Below, piece after piece: positions 44,420 through 53,393 of a stretch of DNA of 64,000 nt. The stretch comes from Rhodospirillales bacterium (GTDB lineage: Bacteria; Pseudomonadota; Alphaproteobacteria; TMED109), in the NCBI GenBank assembly GCA_028824295.1, contig JAPPED010000018.1:24048-88047 (forward strand). Direction: 5' to 3'. The notes beneath the pieces are model-generated. The model was not told the DNA's origin and ran no database searches. It was given only the letters and a program-made list of their open reading frames with translations. Every line of letters begins with the position of its first letter. Position 1 is the first letter of the stretch. Both the position numbers and the translations under genes were made by a program.

Positions 44420-46657
44420 TCACGTCGCCGGTCGCAGATTGGAATTGGCACCGCCGTGACATGCCGCGATCAGCAGGCTCCGCAGACTTGAACAGCGTTG
44501 CACGTCCTCATCGTTAGCGATCGCGCGTTCCAGCGCGCGGCGCTCTCCGACCAGCACAACCAGGTTCTTGGCACGCGTGACGGCCGTGTACAGTAAGTTG
44601 CGGCGCAGCATGATGCGATGCTGGAAGGTTATCGGAACCACGACCACCGGATACTCCGATCCCTGCGACTTGTGGATTGTCACGGCATAGGCGTGCCGCA
44701 GCTGACCGAGCTCGCTGAGCCCGTAGCTGACCCGCTGTCCACTCATTTGGACCCAGGCCAGCCGTTCGTCCGGGTCGTACTCCAGGACCGTTCCGATATC
44801 GCCGTTATAGACCTCCTTCTCGTAATTGTTCTCCACCTGCATCACGCGGTCACCCACCGCGTACCGTGTCTCGCCGCGACCCGGAAGTCGCTCGCCATGG
44901 CCGTTCAACCGATTCCGTAACGTTTCGTTCAGGGATTCCGTTCCTAGGACCGTCCTGCGCATCGGCGTCAGCACCTGGATCTCGTCGGGCCGGCGCCCAT
45001 AGCGCGCAGGAATCCGTTCCGCCACCATCCGCACGATCAGCTCCGAAGCCCGTTCGGCTGTATCACAGTCCACGAACAGGAAATCTCCGCCGGCGTTGGG
45101 AGATCCGAATTCGAGCCGGTCACCCCTGTTGACCCGGTGGGCGTTTGTCACGATCTGGCTGCCTTCAGCTTGCCGATGCACCCGCTGCAGGGTCTCCACT
45201 GGCGCAATCTCGGCACGGATGATGTCACCCAACACGTGACCCGGCCCGACCGACGGCAACTGATCCACATCGCCCACCAGCAGGAGTCGCGCTGTATCCG
45301 GAATGGCCTGCAGGAGCGCAGCCATGATCGGAACATCTACCATGGACACCTCGTCGACGACGACAACGTCGGTCTCCAGCAGGTTGTCGCGATTGCGGCG
45401 GAAGCGGCCTTCGTTCGGCTCGAACTCCAGCAGCCGGTGGATTGTCCTTGCCGTCAGTCCCGAGGTCTCCGACAGCCGCCGCGCCGCCCGGCCGGTCGGC
45501 GCGCAGAGGTGCGTCCGGAGTCCCTTTGCCCGAAGAATCCGAAGGACCGAGTTGAGGATGGTCGTCTTTCCCACGCCCGGTCCGCCGGTCACGATTGCCA
45601 CTTTCTCGGTGAGCGCCGTCTCCACTGCTCGTTCCTGATCGGGCGCCAGTCGCAATCCCGTCTGCCGCTGGACCCACGCCAGCGCCTGCGGGATATCGAT
45701 CGGGGCTTCCTTCAGGGGGCGCTGCTGCAACGCCGCCAGGACATTCGCGATGGTGCGTTCCTGCTGATGGATCCGCTCCGTAAACACGCACGGGATCCCC
45801 TCGATCTCCACGCGCACCAGCATTCCCTCGGCCAGCTCCGTCTCGAGTGCGGTCCGGATGGCCAGTTCGTGCGGCCCCAGCGTCTTGACGGCTTCCTCGA
45901 TGAACACCGTTTCCGGTAGTCCGCAATGGCCGTCGCGGTCGCGCGCGGTCGCGAGGACGAAGTAAAGGCCAGCCTGAAGCCGCATCGGGGCGTCGTCAAT
46001 GATTCCGAGGGTGCGCGCAATGTTGTCGGCAATCGCAAAGCCGATCCCCCGGATATCGGCAATCAGTCGGTACGGATTGGCCTCGACGATGCGGGCTGCA
46101 TCCTCGCCGTACTTTCGGAACACGGCGGCGGCGCGTGCCGACCCAAGACCGTGGTCTTCCAGCCAGATCATGACTTCCCGCGTGCGTTTCTCCCCGGTCC
46201 AGGCAGAGCGGATCCCCTCCAGGGTCTCCTCGCCAATGCCGGGGACCTCGAGCAGACGCTCGGGTTCGTGGTCGATCACCTGCAGCACTTCGTCGCCAAA
46301 CCGTGCGGAAATCCGTTCGGCCAACTTCGGCCCAATCCCCTTCAGGCGGGAAGCCAAGTATCGAGCAGTGCCCTTGCGGGACACCGGCAGCTGCACGGAC
46401 ACCCGCTGAGCACGTAGCTGTCGCCCCCACTGCGGATTGTTCTCCCACTGCCCTTCCGCTGTCACGTGCTCACCGACCGCGACCCGGTCCACCACGCCCA
46501 ACACGGACACGGGATCCCGCAACCCGGCGACATCCACGCGGAAAATGGTGTAACCGGTATCGTCGTTTCGAAACGTGATCCGGGCCACGTGCCCTTCGAT
46601 GGTTTCGACGTTGGGAAGCTCGGCCTGCACCGGTCCCCGCACTTCCTCAGGACTCAT
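44420..46657 (-). CDS. recD2: SF1B helicase RecD2
   Basis: ATP-dependent 5'-3' DNA helicase of the RecD2/TraA branch, made without RecBC. N-terminal OB-like region (VETIEGHVARITFRNDDTGY), then helix-hairpin-helix repeats (LKGIGPKLAERISARFG; VPGIGEETLEGIRSAW; IRGIGFAIADNIA), Walker A VTGGPGVGKTTIL around residue 350, Walker B VVVDEVSMVD, QLPSVGPGHVLGD, and the C-terminal HAYAVTIHKSQGSEYP with RNLLYTAVTRAK. 745 residues, complete. No recB or recC in the window. Downstream of xseB on the same strand (122 bp gap). Confidence 0.95.
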   Translation of the reverse strand: MSPEEVRGPVQAELPNVETIEGHVARITFRNDDTGYTIFRVDVAGLRDPVSVLGVVDRVAVGEHVTAEGQWENNPQWGRQLRAQRVSVQLPVSRKGTARYLASRLKGIGPKLAERISARFGDEVLQVIDHEPERLLEVPGIGEETLEGIRSAWTGEKRTREVMIWLEDHGLGSARAAAVFRKYGEDAARIVEANPYRLIADIRGIGFAIADNIARTLGIIDDAPMRLQAGLYFVLATARDRDGHCGLPETVFIEEAVKTLGPHELAIRTALETELAEGMLVRVEIEGIPCVFTERIHQQERTIANVLAALQQRPLKEAPIDIPQALAWVQRQTGLRLAPDQERAVETALTEKVAIVTGGPGVGKTTILNSVLRILRAKGLRTHLCAPTGRAARRLSETSGLTARTIHRLLEFEPNEGRFRRNRDNLLETDVVVVDEVSMVDVPIMAALLQAIPDTARLLLVGDVDQLPSVGPGHVLGDIIRAEIAPVETLQRVHRQAEGSQIVTNAHRVNRGDRLEFGSPNAGGDFLFVDCDTAERASELIVRMVAERIPARYGRRPDEIQVLTPMRRTVLGTESLNETLRNRLNGHGERLPGRGETRYAVGDRVMQVENNYEKEVYNGDIGTVLEYDPDERLAWVQMSGQRVSYGLSELGQLRHAYAVTIHKSQGSEYPVVVVPITFQHRIMLRRNLLYTAVTRAKNLVVLVGERRALERAIANDEDVQRCSSLRSLLIAACHGGANSNLRPAT

Positions 46658-46780
46658 GCATGCTCACCGCGCGCCCGGCCGGCGCTCGTTTTCCGCCATT
46701 GCGGCTGCAGCGCCCGCGATTCACGGTACCGCGAGTGTCAGGTTCCCGCCGCCGTTCCGTGTGCCGGACGGGCTCCCTGC

Positions 46781-47038
46781 TCAGAACGGCGGGGAATCGG
46801 AACCGTCAGCAGACGGCGACACCGCCTCGGCGCCGCCATCCTTGATGCGAATCTTGCTAATTCGTTCCTGTGCCTCATTCAATTTCTGTTCGCAGTGGTC
46901 CCGAAGCTGGACGCCCCGTTCGTAGGCCTTGATCGCCCGCTCCAAGTCCACATCGTCACGATCAATTTCCTCGACGATGGCCTCAAGCTTTTCGAGGGCT
47001 TGCTCGAATGTCAGCGACTGCAGGTCCGGGTCATCCAT
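46781..47038 (-). CDS. xseB: Exodeoxyribonuclease VII small subunit
   Basis: Small subunit of the single-strand exonuclease ExoVII. LTFEQALEKLEAIVEEID, DLERAIKAYERGVQLRDHCE and KLNEAQERISKI match the family along its helical hairpin; 85 residues, with an acidic disordered tail. Between bfr and recD2 on the same strand; xseA is not in the window. Confidence 0.93.
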   Translation of the reverse strand: MDDPDLQSLTFEQALEKLEAIVEEIDRDDVDLERAIKAYERGVQLRDHCEQKLNEAQERISKIRIKDGGAEAVSPSADGSDSPPF

Positions 47039-47053
47039 GAAACCACTCCTCGA

Positions 47054-47518
47054 TCAGATTTGAGACTGCAGCCAGTTTTCACGGCCAATCGCCTTGACGA
47101 GACCGAGCTGGGTTTCCAGCCAGTCGACGTGCTCTTCCTCGGAATCCAGGATGCCGCGAAGCAGGTTCCGCGTCACGAAATCCTGCACCGACTCGGCATG
47201 CTCGATGCTGTCCCGAAGCACGGGGATGGCATCGTGCTCAAGCGCTAGGTCGCACTCCAAGCATTCGACCGGATCCTCGCCGATCCTGACCTTGTGGAGG
47301 TCCTGCACGTTGGGCAGGCCCTCAAGAAACAGGATCCGCTCCATCAACTGGTCTGCGTGCTTCATTTCGTCGATGGATTCTCCGTGCTCCTTGTCGGCCA
47401 GCGAGCCGTAACCCCAGTCGCGGAACATGCGCGAATGCAGGAAGTACTGATTGATTGCGGTCAACTCGTTGGTGAGCACCGTGTTGAGGTTGCGGATTAC
47501 GGTCTTGTCGCCCTGCAT
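47054..47518 (-). CDS. bfr: Bacterioferritin
   Basis: Heme-containing iron-storage protein forming a 24-mer. All ferroxidase ligands are visible: Glu18 (LTNELTAINQYF), Glu51 and His54, and the heme ligand Met52 (SIDEMKHADQ), plus ECDLALEHDA and GILDSEEEHVDWLETQ. 154 residues. A strong GAGGAGG Shine–Dalgarno precedes the ATG. Its partner bfd lies 940 bp away on the same strand, separated by a convergent SDR gene. Confidence 0.96.
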   Translation of the reverse strand: MQGDKTVIRNLNTVLTNELTAINQYFLHSRMFRDWGYGSLADKEHGESIDEMKHADQLMERILFLEGLPNVQDLHKVRIGEDPVECLECDLALEHDAIPVLRDSIEHAESVQDFVTRNLLRGILDSEEEHVDWLETQLGLVKAIGRENWLQSQI

Positions 47519-47688
47519 GATTCCTCCTCAGAACGCGGCACCCGAAATCGGGCGCCGCGCCCAGACCGACGCATCGCCCAAGCACGCATGTACGTGTCGC
47601 GAAACCGCATGGTAGCACGCTCCGGCTGCCTGTAGTCTGTGCACGGCTCGAACCAATCGGCCGATCAGAAGCGCGGGAGCGAACACTC

Positions 47689-48441
47689 ATGGATCAGAAG
47701 ATCGTACTCGTCACCGGAGCCGGTTCCGGAATCGGGCGTAGCGTTGCCCACGCGTTCCTGAAGAACGGACATTCGGTCGCTCTCGCCGGGCGCCGTCGCG
47801 ACCGGCTGGACGAAACCGTGGAGCTCGCCGGCGCGGATGGCGCGCGGGCGCTTCCGGTGACCACGGATGTCGGCAGTCCCGAGGCCGTGGACCAGCTGTT
47901 TGCGGCCGTCCAGGAACGTTTCGGCCGGCTCGACGTGGTCTTCAACAACGCAGGGGCCGGAGCGCCGCCCGTGCCGATCGAGGAGCTCACCTGGGAGCAG
48001 TGGAAGACCGTGGTCGACGTGAACTTGCACGGCGTGTTCCTGTGCACGCGTGCCGCCGTCGCCATGATGAAGAAGCAGTCCCCCCAGGGCGGCCGCATCA
48101 TCAACAACGGCTCGATCTCGGCCTACGTCCCGCGGCCAAACTCAAGTCCCTATACCGCGACAAAACATGCGGTTACCGGGCTTACCCGGTCAACCTCCCT
48201 GGACGGTCGGGCCTTCAACATCGCCTGCGGCCAGATCGACATCGGGAACGCCGCGACCGACATGACGGCAGGGATGGTCAACGGCGTGTTGCAGCCCGAC
48301 GGCTCCAAGCGGGCGGAGCCCCGGTTCGACGTCCAGCACGTGGCCGACGCCGTCCTCTACATGGCGAATCTGCCGCTTGACGCCAACGTGCAGTTCATGA
48401 CCGTGATGGCGACCACGATGCCGTACATCGCCCGTGGCTGA
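47689..48441 (+). CDS. SDR-family oxidoreductase
   Basis: A 250-residue short-chain dehydrogenase. NAD(P) site [16 protein letters not shown] with GRRRDRLDE following the second strand (suggesting NADPH), NNAGAGAPP, catalytic Ser in [12 protein letters not shown] and [11 protein letters not shown]. The C-terminus [15 protein letters not shown] is typical of a common, poorly characterised proteobacterial SDR group. It is inserted, in opposite orientation, between bfr and bfd. Substrate unknown. Confidence 0.9.
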   Translation: MDQKIVLVTGAGSGIGRSVAHAFLKNGHSVALAGRRRDRLDETVELAGADGARALPVTTDVGSPEAVDQLFAAVQERFGRLDVVFNNAGAGAPPVPIEELTWEQWKTVVDVNLHGVFLCTRAAVAMMKKQSPQGGRIINNGSISAYVPRPNSSPYTATKHAVTGLTRSTSLDGRAFNIACGQIDIGNAATDMTAGMVNGVLQPDGSKRAEPRFDVQHVADAVLYMANLPLDANVQFMTVMATTMPYIARG

Positions 48442-48459
48442 CGTCGCGTTTTCTATCTG

Positions 48460-48675
48460 TTAGCTGCGCGCGTCTCTGTCGAACGCGGCGGTTTCTCTGG
48501 GCTGGGCCCCGAGCGGATCAGGAGCAGTCAGCAGGTCGACGATCGTATCCCGGCATCGACCGCACTGCGGGCGGCACCCCATGTGCCGGTACACGCCTCC
48601 CGGGGTAGAGGCCCCGGCTCCGACGGCGCTCCGGACGTCCGAGCAGCGAATCGAATTGCACAAGCAGACGTACAA
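48460..48675 (-). CDS. bfd: Bacterioferritin-associated ferredoxin
   Basis: [2Fe-2S] protein that reduces bacterioferritin and releases its iron. The 71-residue product begins MYVCLCNSI with Cys4 and Cys6, and continues with HMGCRPQCGRCRDTI for the other cluster ligands, as in Bfd. TTG start with GGGGGA 6 bp upstream; a TAG lies further back in the frame, so no longer form exists. The C-terminal about 20 residues are low complexity. Confidence 0.88.
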   Translation of the reverse strand: MYVCLCNSIRCSDVRSAVGAGASTPGGVYRHMGCRPQCGRCRDTIVDLLTAPDPLGAQPRETAAFDRDARS

Positions 48676-49189
48676 CTGAGGTCCCCCGCGTTCAGCGACA
48701 AACTACGTTGAGTGCGAATGATTGTCAACTGCAGAATTCGTCGTTGTCCGGCCCTGCTTGCGCGTCCGAGATTCGCGTCGCTGGCGTATCCGCGATCCCT
48801 TCACCCGAGCCCAATGCGGCAACCCACAAACGCCGGCAACGCAGAGATGGATCCCCTATCCCACTTCGTCCAAAGCTCTGCAAGGCTCCTGAGTTCGGTC
48901 GTGGGCAGCCCGGCAAATGGATCAATTGGAACTTATGCGTTGCTTTAGGTTGTTTCCTTAATATTTTGATATCAAGCCATATATTTGATTGTTCTGTCTC
49001 CACGGGGCGGCTCCCAGGGATCGCCTTCGCTCTCCGGCCCGGACACCTGACGGAATTGCCGGACACGTGTGGGGCATCCCTGCTCCGGTAATCGGCACCG
49101 CCGCCCGACATGCCAAGTTAGCCGTTCCGTTCGCGGGTACAGGCGTTACCATCCCGCCTCCTCATCACGCCACCGAGGAAGTCCTCACC
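48676..49189. other. bfd–panB divergent intergenic region with an AT-rich island
   Basis: About 510 bp without a supported gene. The segment 48930–48995 is much more AT-rich than its surroundings and contains TTGATATCAA (48966–48975), a perfect 10-bp palindrome. It is a plausible promoter/operator area for bfd or panB. No canonical Fur or Irr box was recognised. Confidence 0.45.
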
Positions 49190-50038
49190 ATGACCGATTC
49201 CCCGGCCCGTCGACCGACCACCACCGATATCCGCGCCGCCAAGGGCGGCCGCGAACCGCTCGCCTGCTTCACTTGCTACACCGCGCAGATGGCCCGCGCG
49301 ATCGACGATCACGTGGACCTGATTCTCGTTGGCGACAGCCTCGGAATGACCATCTACGGTTTTGACACGACGTTGCCAGTGACGCTTGACATGATGGTCG
49401 CACACGGCCAGGCCGTGGTCAGGTCGACCCGTTCAACGTTCGTGGTCGTGGATCTGCCCTTCGGCAGCTACGAGGGAAGCGAGGAGCAGGCTTTCCGGAG
49501 TTCCTCTCGCATCCTCGCCGAGACAGGCGCGCAGGCCGTCAAGCTCGAAGGGGGCGTGGAAGTCGCGCCGATCGTCCGTTTCCTGGTGGACCGTGGAATC
49601 CCGGTGATGGCTCACGTCGGGCTGATGCCACAGCGGATCCAGGCCTTGGGTGGGTTCCGCGCCCAGGGGCGCACCCCGGAAAGCGCACTCGCGGTCATCC
49701 GTGACGCAGAAGCTGTCGCGGCGGCCGGTGCCTTCTCGGTTGTGGTCGAGGCGGTTCCCGTTGATACCGGAAAGCGGGTTACCGAAGCGGTTCCAATCCC
49801 GACGATCGGCATCGGCGCCGGGCCGCATTGCGACGGGCAGATCCTCGTGATTCACGACGCGCTCGGACTGTTCCCGGCATTCACCCCCCGATTCGTGAAG
49901 CGGTATGCGGAACTGGGGGCGGCAATCTCGGCTGCGGCCGCCCAATACGCGGCGGAGGTGCGTGGGCGAACGTTCCCCGGACCCGAGCACACGTTCAAGG
50001 CGGTGGGCGGCGGGAGATCAGTCCCCCAGGATCCGTGA
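49190..50038 (+). CDS. panB: 3-methyl-2-oxobutanoate hydroxymethyltransferase
   Basis: First step of pantothenate synthesis (ketopantoate from alpha-ketoisovalerate). [23 protein letters not shown] gives the Mg-binding Asp; [15 protein letters not shown] has the active Lys; [18 protein letters not shown] (catalytic Glu) and [17 protein letters not shown] are intact. 282 residues. Start chosen at 49190 with GAGGAA upstream; the frame opens to 48989 in non-protein sequence. The stop overlaps the GTG of the broken methyltransferase (GTGA). Confidence 0.95.
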   Translation: MTDSPARRPTTTDIRAAKGGREPLACFTCYTAQMARAIDDHVDLILVGDSLGMTIYGFDTTLPVTLDMMVAHGQAVVRSTRSTFVVVDLPFGSYEGSEEQAFRSSSRILAETGAQAVKLEGGVEVAPIVRFLVDRGIPVMAHVGLMPQRIQALGGFRAQGRTPESALAVIRDAEAVAAAGAFSVVVEAVPVDTGKRVTEAVPIPTIGIGAGPHCDGQILVIHDALGLFPAFTPRFVKRYAELGAAISAAAAQYAAEVRGRTFPGPEHTFKAVGGGRSVPQDP

Positions 50039-50830
50039 CGCCCACGGAGGAAGCCGCCACGCCACACCGCCGGCATCGCTGGCAGGCGGATCAGTACGGG
50101 CGCATTGAGCGGTTCGTTGCCGACCTGGCCGCCAACCTGATCGATGTGCTCGATCCGACGCCGGAACAGCGGGTGCTGGATGTCGGAGGCGGCGATGGAG
50201 CGTTCAGCAGCCGCATTCGGGCCCCGGGGCACCGAGGTTGTCAGGATTGATTCCGCTCCCGACATGGTCCGCGGCGCCCGATCCAGAGGTATCGAGGCCC
50301 ATGTCTGCGCTGCCCAGAACTTCGCTGAGGACGGCACTTTCGATTTCGCCATCAGCAATGCCGTCTTCCACTGGATTCTAGCCCCGCGTCCGGCACTCGG
50401 CGCCGTGTACCGGGCCCTGCGTCCCGGTGGCAGGTTTGTCGGCGAGCTGGGTGGCGAGGGCAACGTCGCCTCTCTGATCCGGATTCTCACACCCGTGCTC
50501 GCTGCCCGGGGGATCGTGTTCGCGGAACGCCATCCCTGGAGTTTTCCCGACCCGGATTCGTGGACGACAGACCTTCAAGCGACCGGGTTTCGGGTTTCAT
50601 CCGTGGAACGATTCGCACGACCGACTCCACTCCCGACGTCTCTTGGCGACTGGATCGACACGGTCGGCAACAGCTTGCTCGCCGGACTGGATGCATCGGC
50701 GCGGTCCGAAATCAAGGCGAATGCAGATGCCGCCGCAGCGCCGATACATCGCTGACACGACGGCACTTGGGTCGTCGACTACGTCCGGCTCCGCTTCGTT
50801 GCGATCAAGCCTTCGATGTCGCCCGGATAA
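50035..50830 (+). pseudogene. SAM-dependent methyltransferase, broken by a frameshift and a nonsense codon
   Basis: Class I methyltransferase remnant. Frame A from the GTG 50035 gives PHRRHRWQADQYGRIERF and motif I VLDVGGGDGAFSSRI. Near 50216–50224 (GGGCCCCGGGG) a +1 shift is needed to continue in frame B: GTEVVRIDSAPDMVRGA, FDFAISNAVFHWILAPRP, RALRPGGRFVGELGGEGN, DTVGNSLLAGL. Frame B then meets TGA at 50753, but the same frame goes on as HDGTWVVDYVRLRFVAIKP to TAA 50828–50830, the usual family ending. One extra C in the run explains the shift. The first lesion could be a homopolymer error; the TGA makes true decay more likely. Coupled to panB. Confidence 0.85.
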
Positions 50831-51156
50831 TGGTCTGGAATCTATCTAGATATCGTCCGTAAATAGTTGATGATTAGGAACTCTTCTTCCTCAAACGTAA
50901 CGTCATTGTTTGGCCGATGGCATTCTGGCACCCGCACTCCCTAGTACGGCAAAGCCGAGCGAATTCCGTGGGTTCATCGCCCTCGCATCTCTACCCGGCT
51001 TCGGTTGTCGAGGCGCCCGCTGCCACGTGAAGCCGGGGCGGCCGCTGGGCCTCCTTGCAGTTCTGTTCGCGAATCACCACCTGTATTTCAGCCGAAGTGC
51101 TTCGGGCTTCGGTGGGATGGGGGCCGCCTCATGGCCCCATCGATAGGAGAACAAAG
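50831..51156. other. Upstream region of the small heat-shock gene
   Basis: About 325 bp without a supported gene; the first 90 bp are AT-rich and likely contain the promoter. The last about 110 bp carry several hairpins listed separately as a candidate RNA thermometer. Confidence 0.45.
51051..51150 (+). promoter_or_regulatory. Structured 5' leader of the small heat-shock gene, candidate RNA thermometer
   Basis: Before the start codon at 51157 lie CCGAAG/CTTCGG (51092–51097 with 51107–51112), and ATGGGGGCC/GGCCCCAT (51117–51125 with 51133–51140), the latter with one bulged G. The Shine–Dalgarno AGGAGA (51145–51150) could also pair with CTCCT at 51051–51055. A chain of imperfect hairpins ending near the ribosome site is typical of ROSE thermometers upstream of alphaproteobacterial sHSP genes. 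No conserved ROSE U(U/C)GCU block was clearly found, so this is tentative. Confidence 0.4.
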
Positions 51157-51588
51157 ATGAACGCTTTTGACTTGGCACCCCTGCTTCGGACCGGCATCGG
51201 CTTCGAGCGGATCAACCGCGTACTTGGGAGCATGGCTGAAGACATGCGGGATGTTCCCACGTATCCCCCGTACAACATCGAGAAGACTGCGCGGGATCAG
51301 TACCGGGTCACCATGGCGGTGGCCGGGTTCGGCGAGCAGGACCTGGAGATCGGGGTGAAGGAACACACCCTCACGGTCCGGGGCAAAAAGGACGCCGAAA
51401 CTGCTCAGCCCGAGTACCTCTACCGCGGCATCGCGACCCGAGAGTTCGAGCGTCGGTTCCGACTCGACGAGTATGTACGGGTGACCGGCGCCGACCTCAA
51501 GGACGGGTTGCTCCACGTCAACCTGGTTCGCGAGATCCCGGAAGAGAAAAAGCCGCAGCGGATTGCCATCACCAATTCCGGCAGCTGA
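51157..51588 (+). CDS. Hsp20/alpha-crystallin family small heat-shock protein (IbpA-like)
   Basis: Holds unfolding proteins during heat stress. 143 residues with YPPYNIEKTARDQYRVTMAVAG opening the alpha-crystallin domain, HTLTVRGKK, LYRGIATREFERRFRLDEYV and the closing GLLHVNLVREIPEEKKPQRI with a C-terminal I-A-I motif. N-terminal FDLAPLLRTGIGFERINRVL is as in class A IbpA proteins. AGGAGA precedes the ATG. Possible thermal control of translation through its leader. A strong hairpin and a second one follow the stop. Confidence 0.93.
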   Translation: MNAFDLAPLLRTGIGFERINRVLGSMAEDMRDVPTYPPYNIEKTARDQYRVTMAVAGFGEQDLEIGVKEHTLTVRGKKDAETAQPEYLYRGIATREFERRFRLDEYVRVTGADLKDGLLHVNLVREIPEEKKPQRIAITNSGS

Positions 51589-51605
51589 CGGCTTGAGCCG
51601 CCGGA

Positions 51606-51673
51606 GCGGGCCGGCGCGTGCCGGCCCGCGTCCGATGGAGCTGTGATCGAAACGGGGCGCCGGGAGCCCCGTT
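51606..51673 (+). terminator. Double hairpin terminator after hsp20
   Basis: A perfect 10-bp stem (GCGGGCCGGC 51606–51615 / GCCGGCCCGC 51620–51629) is followed by a second perfect 8-bp stem (AACGGGGC 51651–51658 / GCCCCGTT 51666–51673) with the T-rich tail CTCGTTTAT. The second is a good rho-independent terminator for the plus strand; the DUF1330 gene converges from the right. Confidence 0.75.
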
Positions 51674-51712
51674 CTCGTTTATCGGGGCCCGCAATCTGCC
51701 AAGGCAGTGACC

Positions 51713-52000
51713 TCAGACGCCATCCACGACGAACAAATCGCCGATTGAAGCCGAATGGCGCAGTTCGCGGAGCGGAAGGTACTCGGGGGAGTTGTACCAA
51801 CCGAGGGCAGCCGCGCGGTCCGCAAACTCCAGGCAAACGGTCCGGCGGTCCGGCATGGAGCCCTCCAGAACCTCGCTCGCGCCGCCACGCACCAGGTACC
51901 GGCCGCCGTGCCGCTGCACCGTGTCCGGCACCTTTGCAATGTATTCCTTGTACGCCTCAGGATCCGTGACTTCGATACGTCCGATGATGTAGGCAGCCAT
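51713..52000 (-). CDS. DUF1330 domain-containing protein
   Basis: A 95-residue dimeric ferredoxin-like fold protein of unknown function. AAYIIGRIEVTDPEAYKEYI, GGRYLVRGGASEVLEG and VCLEFADRAAALGWYNSPEY with LRHSASIGDLFVVDG are typical. The ATG at 52000 has AAGGACAG upstream; the frame is open to 52207 but that part is unrelated. Converges with hsp20. Confidence 0.88.
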   Translation of the reverse strand: MAAYIIGRIEVTDPEAYKEYIAKVPDTVQRHGGRYLVRGGASEVLEGSMPDRRTVCLEFADRAAALGWYNSPEYLPLRELRHSASIGDLFVVDGV

Positions 52001-52326
52001 GAACTGTCCTTTCTGCCGGGCTTCCACCGGCTGGTTGGTAATTTGAACAGGTATGCAAGGCCTTAGCCGTGCAATCCGCCAGCCGGTGAGAAGCGGGCTC
52101 GTTATCTTTGCCGCCGGGCCCCGGGAAGGGAATCGCCAGACCAACGACCCGACCTGACCGTCGGCGTGAGCATATGCCTCAAGCGCCCCTTTCCTAGGGC
52201 AACCCAATCAATAGTCGGGTCCAACGAATTCTGCACGGTATCGGGCACTGGTGGGGCGTTCACCGGCTCCCAACCCTGCAGCCCGCTCCCTTGCCGCAAC
52301 CGGGAAGTTGCGTCATCGCCACCAGG
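52001..52326. other. Gene-free region between DUF1330 and MBL-fold genes
   Basis: About 325 bp; no protein-like frame, RNA gene or strong hairpin seen. Presumably holds the DUF1330 promoter. Confidence 0.35.
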
Positions 52327-53055
52327 TCAGACTCGATGCCTGGCCAGAAAGGCGCGAAGCAGCGAGCGGCATCGATCGCCTCCGAAGCTCGGAAAATGAC
52401 CACCGTGCACGACGCGAGCCGGCAGATCCTGCAGCCGCTCCACGCTCCGCACATAGTCGTCAAGACTCGCGTTCCAGGTGTCCGTCACGAGCGGCCCGTC
52501 ATAGACAGTGTCGCCGGAGAACAGCGTCGCGGTCGCCGCCTCCCAGAGAGCAATGGACCCCGGCGAGTGTCCGGGCGTGTGGATGACCTCCAGATGGCGG
52601 TCACCGAGATCAAGGATGTCGCCATCCTCCACAATCTGGGTCGCCGGGGCCGGGAGGATCGCGTACTCGCCCTGGTCGAATCCGCCCGGAGGAAGGGCGC
52701 TGAACATCTCGACGGTGGCGTCGGGTTCGATCAGAACCGCTTCCCTGTCAGGTTCCGCCAGGTACTGCGCTTCACGCGCGTGCACGGCGCGCTTGCCGAA
52801 CTCGTGGTGCGAGCCGATATGGTCAAAATGGCAGTGCGTGGCCACTGCGAGAATCCGACCGCTCCGCACCGACGCGACCTGCTCGCAAAGGCTCACCAGA
52901 CCTGAGCCCGAGTCGATCAGAAGATCACGCTCCCGGCCGCACACCAGCCAGATGTTGCATCGGTAAAACGGCCGGATGTGCGGTTCCTGAATGTGGATGA
53001 TCGCATCGCTGAGCGTTCGTACCGCATACCAGTTCTCAGCGGTTTCGGTTCGCAT
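52327..53055 (-). CDS. MBL-fold metallohydrolase
   Basis: Binuclear zinc hydrolase of the metallo-beta-lactamase fold, 242 residues. The HxHxDH motif THCHFDHIG sits at about residues 74–79; distal ligands are in VIHTPGHSPGSIALW, LFSGDTVYDGPL and VVHGGHFPSF. Start set at 53055 (MRTETAENWYAV), where the family domain begins; the frame is open to 53199. The substrate could be a thioester, lactone or similar; nothing in context narrows it. Divergent from the Gfo/Idh gene. Confidence 0.87.
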   Translation of the reverse strand: MRTETAENWYAVRTLSDAIIHIQEPHIRPFYRCNIWLVCGRERDLLIDSGSGLVSLCEQVASVRSGRILAVATHCHFDHIGSHHEFGKRAVHAREAQYLAEPDREAVLIEPDATVEMFSALPPGGFDQGEYAILPAPATQIVEDGDILDLGDRHLEVIHTPGHSPGSIALWEAATATLFSGDTVYDGPLVTDTWNASLDDYVRSVERLQDLPARVVHGGHFPSFGGDRCRSLLRAFLARHRV

Positions 53056-53393
53056 CGCGCCTACCCCATCCGTGGCTGCTCCTGCTCGCTCCCTGCGATC
53101 TGTCTCGAGCCCGTTACCATCCCCGAAAACCCTCAGGGTGGTCCCGAAGAAGCTCCGCCATCCAGCGTCCAACGGCCGCCCAAGATACGTCCAACCCACC
53201 CTACCAAGTGAAGTCGTGTCCGGGGATCGGGCTGATCGCGCGGTGCTGTGCCGGGTGACGACATCATCAGGGCAACACTCGCGGCTTAAAGCACCGGGAG
53301 ACGATCCCAGACATGTCCCGTCTCGTGGTACGGTAGGGAAGCCTGCCGGATTCCGTGCCGGAAGCGGCGGGTGGCCCCTCCGGGAGCGACACG
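53056..53393. other. Divergent intergenic region, MBL-fold and Gfo/Idh genes
   Basis: About 340 bp with no supported gene; shared promoter area of two divergent genes. No obvious operator or hairpin. Confidence 0.35.

Noticed and set aside
42556..44517. 653-codon plus-strand ORF
   Set aside because: Exact antisense shadow of the ADP-forming acyl-CoA synthetase; rich in Arg/His/Asp with no recognisable domain.
11630..50755. TGA reassigned to Trp (suggested by the vapC and methyltransferase stops)
   Set aside because: TGA is the normal stop of many intact genes here (OYE, argH, sdhE, panB), often in tight overlaps that fix the gene end.
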